Origin: Desulfobacteraceae bacterium
GTDB lineage: Bacteria; Desulfobacterota; DSM-4660; Desulfatiglandales; HGW-15
Length of the DNA: 8,477 bases
Assembly (NCBI GenBank): GCA_003819975.1
Contig: RPPU01000164.1
Location: 1-8,477, forward strand
Direction of reading: 5' to 3'
In this document: positions 6,017 through 8,477 of the stretch, in pieces
Layout of the letters: every line of letters starts with the position of its first letter
How positions within the stretch are numbered: the stretch's first letter is position 1
The notes under the pieces: model-generated
Seen by the model: only the letters and a program-made list of their open reading frames with translations
The model's database searches: none
Told to the model about the DNA's origin: nothing
Translations under genes and position numbers: made by a program

Positions 6017-6424
6017 TTATTCCATCGGCTCCGTGACAATACCGACCTTGCTGATGCCGGCCCGGTTGATCTCGGCCAGCACCTTGATGACGATACCGTA
6101 AGCAATATCCTTATCCGCCCGCAGCAGAACCTCTTTCTCTTCCCGGTATTTGAAAATGCTTTTGATTTTGACTTCCACTTCTTCCAGCTTGATTTTTTTG
6201 CTCTCCAGAAAGATTTCGCCCTTTTTATTAATGCTCACCTGGAAAGGATCTTCTTCGGTCTTGATGTTGGTGGTCTTGGTTTTCGGCAGATTGACGTCCA
6301 CGCCCTGCATCATCATGGGCGCCGTGACCATAAAAATAATCAAGAGGACCAGCATCACGTCCACCAGCGGCGTGACATTGATATCCGCCATATACCGTCT
6401 TTGATTCGAATTCGGGTTCATCAT
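6017..6424 (-). CDS. tolR: TolR: inner-membrane motor subunit (ExbD/TolR family)
   Basis: A 135-residue protein of normal TolR/ExbD length. A short cytoplasmic N-terminus leads into DINVTPLVDVMLVLLIIFMV (residues 14-33), the family hallmark. Asp22 corresponds to the proton-carrying membrane aspartate (Asp23 of E. coli TolR). The remainder (about 40-135) is the periplasmic domain, with PFQVSINKKGEIFLESKKI and VLLRADKDIAYGIVIKVL typical of the family. With TolQ it makes the proton channel that energises TolA. Two adjacent ATG codons could start it. The first overlaps the tolQ stop as ATGA, a sign of translational coupling. Confidence 0.95.
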   Translation of the reverse strand: MMNPNSNQRRYMADINVTPLVDVMLVLLIIFMVTAPMMMQGVDVNLPKTKTTNIKTEEDPFQVSINKKGEIFLESKKIKLEEVEVKIKSIFKYREEKEVLLRADKDIAYGIVIKVLAEINRAGISKVGIVTEPME

Positions 6425-7212
6425 TGCGTGATCCGCTCGCCCTGGTCTTTTGGGACCGGACGTTTGGGTTTTAAAAATTGTCTTTCCACCAGATGAACAA
6501 AATCGCCCGCAAAGGTTTCCATTTCCGAACGCATCATCCCCACTTTGTTGTTAAAAAAATTAAAAGCCATAACCGCCGGAATCGCGACGACCAGGCCCGC
6601 GGCAGTGGCGATCAACGCTTCGGAAATACCCGGAGCGACCACGGCCAGATTGGCGGCGCCTTTCAAACCGATGCCGCGGAACGATTCCATAATACCCCAG
6701 ACCGTACCGAACAAACCGATAAAAGGCGCGGTATTGCCGGTCGTAGCCAGAAAAGAGAGGGCTCTTTCCATTTGGTTGCCTTCCTGGTTTATGATTTTCT
6801 TCAAGGCCCGTTCGATATTGAAGGTCAAAGCCTGCATGATGACCGCCCGGTCTTCGGTTTGCACCAAAGCCCGGATCTTGGGCAATTGGGCGAACTCGGC
6901 ATACCCGGCGCGAAACAGATGCACCAGGGGACTCGCCCTGAGATCGTCACACTCCGTTTTGATCTTGCTCCATTCGGTGTTGCTCCAAAAAAGATCGATA
7001 AAATAAACCGATTCCTGCTTGGCGCGGCGGAACATCATCCATTTCATGAAAATAATGGTCCAGGAGATGAGTGAAAAAACAAACAGCGCCAGCAACACGA
7101 ACTTAACCATCCATCCGGCGTGCACGATCATCAGGATGATGCTGGATTTAAACGTCTCGTCCATGGCGCCGACACCTTGTAATGCAAACATATTATTCAG
7201 CAATAGATTCAT
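6421..7212 (-). CDS. tolQ: TolQ: inner-membrane motor subunit (ExbB/TolQ/MotA family)
   Basis: A 263-residue protein, slightly longer than E. coli TolQ. Three membrane segments are visible at about 34-57, 151-176 and 197-220. Between the first and second lies the large cytoplasmic loop. The second contains TGNTAPFIGLFGTVWGIMESF (158-178) and the third GISEALIATAAGLVVAIPA (195-213). Thr161 and Thr203 sit where E. coli TolQ has Thr145 and Thr178, which line the proton path. The start is supported by AAAGGA seven bases before the ATG. It is the first gene of the tight tolQ-tolR-tolA-tolB block and overlaps tolR by four bases. I see no strong promoter in the 79 bp upstream, which instead contains a heptad repeat array, so transcription may come through the ModE-like gene. 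Confidence 0.96.
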   Translation of the reverse strand: MNLLLNNMFALQGVGAMDETFKSSIILMIVHAGWMVKFVLLALFVFSLISWTIIFMKWMMFRRAKQESVYFIDLFWSNTEWSKIKTECDDLRASPLVHLFRAGYAEFAQLPKIRALVQTEDRAVIMQALTFNIERALKKIINQEGNQMERALSFLATTGNTAPFIGLFGTVWGIMESFRGIGLKGAANLAVVAPGISEALIATAAGLVVAIPAVMAFNFFNNKVGMMRSEMETFAGDFVHLVERQFLKPKRPVPKDQGERITQ

Positions 7213-7253
7213 AACGGTTCCTTTATTTTTTTGAAAAACTTTTTTCGTTCTCT

Positions 7254-7288
7254 CGTTTCACGTTTGCCGTTTGCCGTTTCACGTTTTC
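7254..7288. repeat. Five-unit 7-bp tandem array (CGTTTNN)
   Basis: Plus-strand units are CGTTTCA, CGTTTGC, CGTTTGC, CGTTTCA and CGTTTTC, in unbroken 7-bp phase. A degenerate CGTTCTCT precedes them at 7246-7253. The array ends three bases from the stop codon of the ModE-like gene and fills nearly half of the 79-bp gap to tolQ. It resembles the short tandemly repeated heptanucleotides known from some bacterial genomes. No function can be read from it. Confidence 0.8.
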
Positions 7289-7291
7289 ATT

Positions 7292-7621
7292 TTACCGGAA
7301 CAACGAATTGAAAATATGATCGTCCATCTTCATGCACTGTTCCTGGAGTTCGGCGTATTTGCGCAACAACTCCTTGCCTTCTTTGGTCAAAACCGAACCG
7401 CGCTTTTTATTGGTGGTGATCACTTTCATCTTCAAATGCTCTTCGGTTGCCTTGACCTTGCTCCAAACCCCTTTGTACGACATCTTCATGATTTTGGCGG
7501 TCTGGTTCAGGGAACCGGTTTTTTCGATATTTTCGAGAATCTCGCGCCGGCCTTCGCCCAAAATGATATTGCCGTCCGCATCCACGATCCAATGTCTTGA
7601 TTTTAGTTTGAAATCGGCCAT
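7292..7621 (-). CDS. Stand-alone ModE-type winged-helix regulator
   Basis: A 109-residue protein corresponding to the N-terminal LysR-like winged-helix domain of ModE, the molybdate-responsive regulator. Matching features are REILENIEKTGSLNQTAKIMKMSYKGVWSKV (residues 26-56), in which Ser37-Lys56 is the helix-turn-helix, followed by the wing VITTNKKRGSVLTKEGKELLRKY (67-89). The C-terminal MOP domains that bind molybdate in full ModE (about 260 residues) are absent. It either acts as a constitutive DNA binder or senses through another protein. The frame is open to an ATG at 7660, but that start has no Shine-Dalgarno sequence and lies inside a repeat array; GAGG five bases before 7621 decides for the shorter form. 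Its neighbours are tolQ downstream and a PBP-like protein upstream, all on one strand. The family is confident, but the target genes and ligand are unknown. Confidence 0.85.
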   Translation of the reverse strand: MADFKLKSRHWIVDADGNIILGEGRREILENIEKTGSLNQTAKIMKMSYKGVWSKVKATEEHLKMKVITTNKKRGSVLTKEGKELLRKYAELQEQCMKMDDHIFNSLFR

Positions 7622-7626
7622 GATTG

Positions 7627-7630
7627 CCTC
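7627..7630 (-). promoter_or_regulatory. Ribosome binding site that decides the ModE-like start
   Basis: GAGG on the minus strand is five bases from the ATG at 7621. The two upstream in-frame ATG codons (7660 and about 7636) have no purine-rich sequence at the right distance. Confidence 0.65.
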
Positions 7631-7648
7631 GCTCATCGTATTAAAAAA

Positions 7649-7690
7649 TTCGACATTCATTATTCGGTGTTCGATATTCGATATTCCGTT
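7649..7690. repeat. Six-unit 7-bp tandem array (TTCGNNN)
   Basis: Plus-strand units are TTCGACA, TTCATTA, TTCGGTG, TTCGATA, TTCGATA and TTCCGTT, all in 7-bp phase. Two decayed units (TTTTCAT, TTTCGCG) may extend it to 7704. It lies 28-69 bases upstream of the ModE-like start, in its leader or promoter region. The unit differs from the CGTTTNN array on the other side of that gene. Confidence 0.75.
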
Positions 7691-7765
7691 TTTTCATTTT
7701 CGCGCCCAACAGCATTAAGAAACCTCATATTCCAAATAGGGGCATGGATAAAATGACGGTTTCTT

Positions 7766-8477
7766 TCACCCGATCTCCATCCAAAGCTCGCCGCTGCGGG
7801 AAGGATCATATCCGCCCAGGGCCCGGACTCTTTCCCGAAATGTTTGCGACCGGATCGTCTCCAGCACCAGGCGAATGGGTTCTTGATCCGCTAACGGGGC
7901 CGGAACGATCAAATCATATTGTTCTTGCGCCACCGGGATAAAATCCAGGCCCAGCGCCTTGGCCGCTGCAAAAATCCCCATGCCGCAATCGGCGGCATGA
8001 CTCAAAACATCCACGGCCACGGCCATATGGGTGAACTCCTCATGATCATACCCTTTTATAGCGTCCGGTTCAATATTGAGGCGCTTGATTTGATCGTCAA
8101 AAAGGACCCGCGTGCCCGACCCGGCCTGGCGATTCACGAAGAGAAGCCCCTTATGGGCCAGGTCCCGAATACCTTGAATTTCTTTGGGATTTCCCTTGGG
8201 AATGATCAAACCCTGTTCGCGCAAAACCAGATGAAAGAGCTTAACTTTCCGGCCTTTTAAATACTTTTTTATATAGGCAATGTTGTATTCGCCGCTTAAG
8301 GGATCCAAAAGATGGGTGCCCGCCATATGGCACAACCCATTGCGTATGGCCATAATCCCGCCCAGGCTGCCGACATTGCCGGAAGAAATGCGGATATTAT
8401 GGCCTTGACGCCGAATTTCATCGGCCAAAATATCGAGGGTGATGTCATGGCTGCCGATCACGGTCAGGGTGTTTTTC
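7766..8477 (-). CDS. PBP-like (PF12727-type) domain protein, N-terminus cut off
   Basis: The visible part is about 236 residues and ends in a TGA stop at 7766. A GTG at 8461-8459 could be read as a start, but the frame is open to the window edge, and the residues before it (KNTLT) belong to the first strand of the domain, TLTVIGSHDITLDILADEI, so the true start lies outside. Typical motifs follow: SSGNVGSLGGIMAIRNGLCH, AGTHLLDPLSGEYN, FVNRQAGSGTRVLFD and DCGMGIFAAAKALGLDFIPV, then YDLIVP. This is a periplasmic-binding-protein fold of the type often fused to an N-terminal excisionase-like HTH in regulators tied to molybdate or tungstate. Such an HTH may lie just beyond the edge. It lies 144 bp upstream of the ModE-like gene on the same strand. 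Ligand and regulatory role are inferred. Confidence 0.8.
   Translation of the reverse strand, partial: KNTLTVIGSHDITLDILADEIRRQGHNIRISSGNVGSLGGIMAIRNGLCHMAGTHLLDPLSGEYNIAYIKKYLKGRKVKLFHLVLREQGLIIPKGNPKEIQGIRDLAHKGLLFVNRQAGSGTRVLFDDQIKRLNIEPDAIKGYDHEEFTHMAVAVDVLSHAADCGMGIFAAAKALGLDFIPVAQEQYDLIVPAPLADQEPIRLVLETIRSQTFRERVRALGGYDPSRSGELWMEIG

Noticed and set aside
7649..7690. CRISPR array
   Set aside because: The units are 7 bp with no spacers of constant length, and no cas genes are present.
8459..8461. GTG at 8461-8459 as the true start of the PBP-like gene
   Set aside because: The frame continues to the window end and the residues before the GTG complete the first beta strand of the domain.

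Overview
The window looks like chromosomal DNA of a Gram-negative (diderm) bacterium. A complete Tol-Pal envelope cluster (tolQ, tolR, a tolA/tonB-type gene, tolB, pal, cpoB) fills about 5.2 kb of the minus strand. Coding DNA is of middling G+C. The gene set, a NamZ with a PQHG variant motif and molybdate-type regulators beside tolQ would suit a deltaproteobacterial (Desulfobacterota-like) genome, but this placement is inferred from memory of such gene sets and was not tested.

Layout: bases 1-157 hold a possible divergent gene start at the left edge and the upstream region of namZ. namZ (158-1333, plus strand) encodes a DUF1343/NamZ exo-beta-N-acetylmuramidase-like protein. It ends in a hairpin with T-rich flanks on both strands, a likely bidirectional terminator. 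Converging on it is a 56-residue MerR/excisionase-type DNA-binding protein (1497-1667, minus). A near-consensus promoter precedes this small gene, and a perfect 9-bp inverted repeat straddles its -10 box. Next comes a gap of about 390 bp, part of which is only about 22% G+C (1681-1920). The Tol-Pal cluster then runs on the minus strand from 7212 down to 2060. Upstream of tolQ on the same strand are a stand-alone ModE-type HTH protein (7292-7621) and a PBP-like (PF12727-type) protein whose N-terminus is cut by the window end (7766-8477).

How it works together: TolQ and TolR form the proton-driven inner-membrane motor. The TolA/TonB-like protein spans the periplasm, TolB is the periplasmic beta-propeller, Pal is the peptidoglycan-binding outer-membrane lipoprotein, and CpoB is a coiled-coil/TPR coordinator. 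NamZ fits the same cell-wall theme through muropeptide breakdown or recycling. The two upstream regulators are of families linked to molybdate/tungstate control and have no known link to Tol-Pal.

The least explained features are two different 7-bp tandem arrays that bracket the ModE-like gene, one just before its start and one 3 bp after its stop, and the small HTH gene with its operator-like palindrome. I see no clear undescribed multi-gene system. No tRNA, rRNA, CRISPR array, transposase or integrase gene was recognised.
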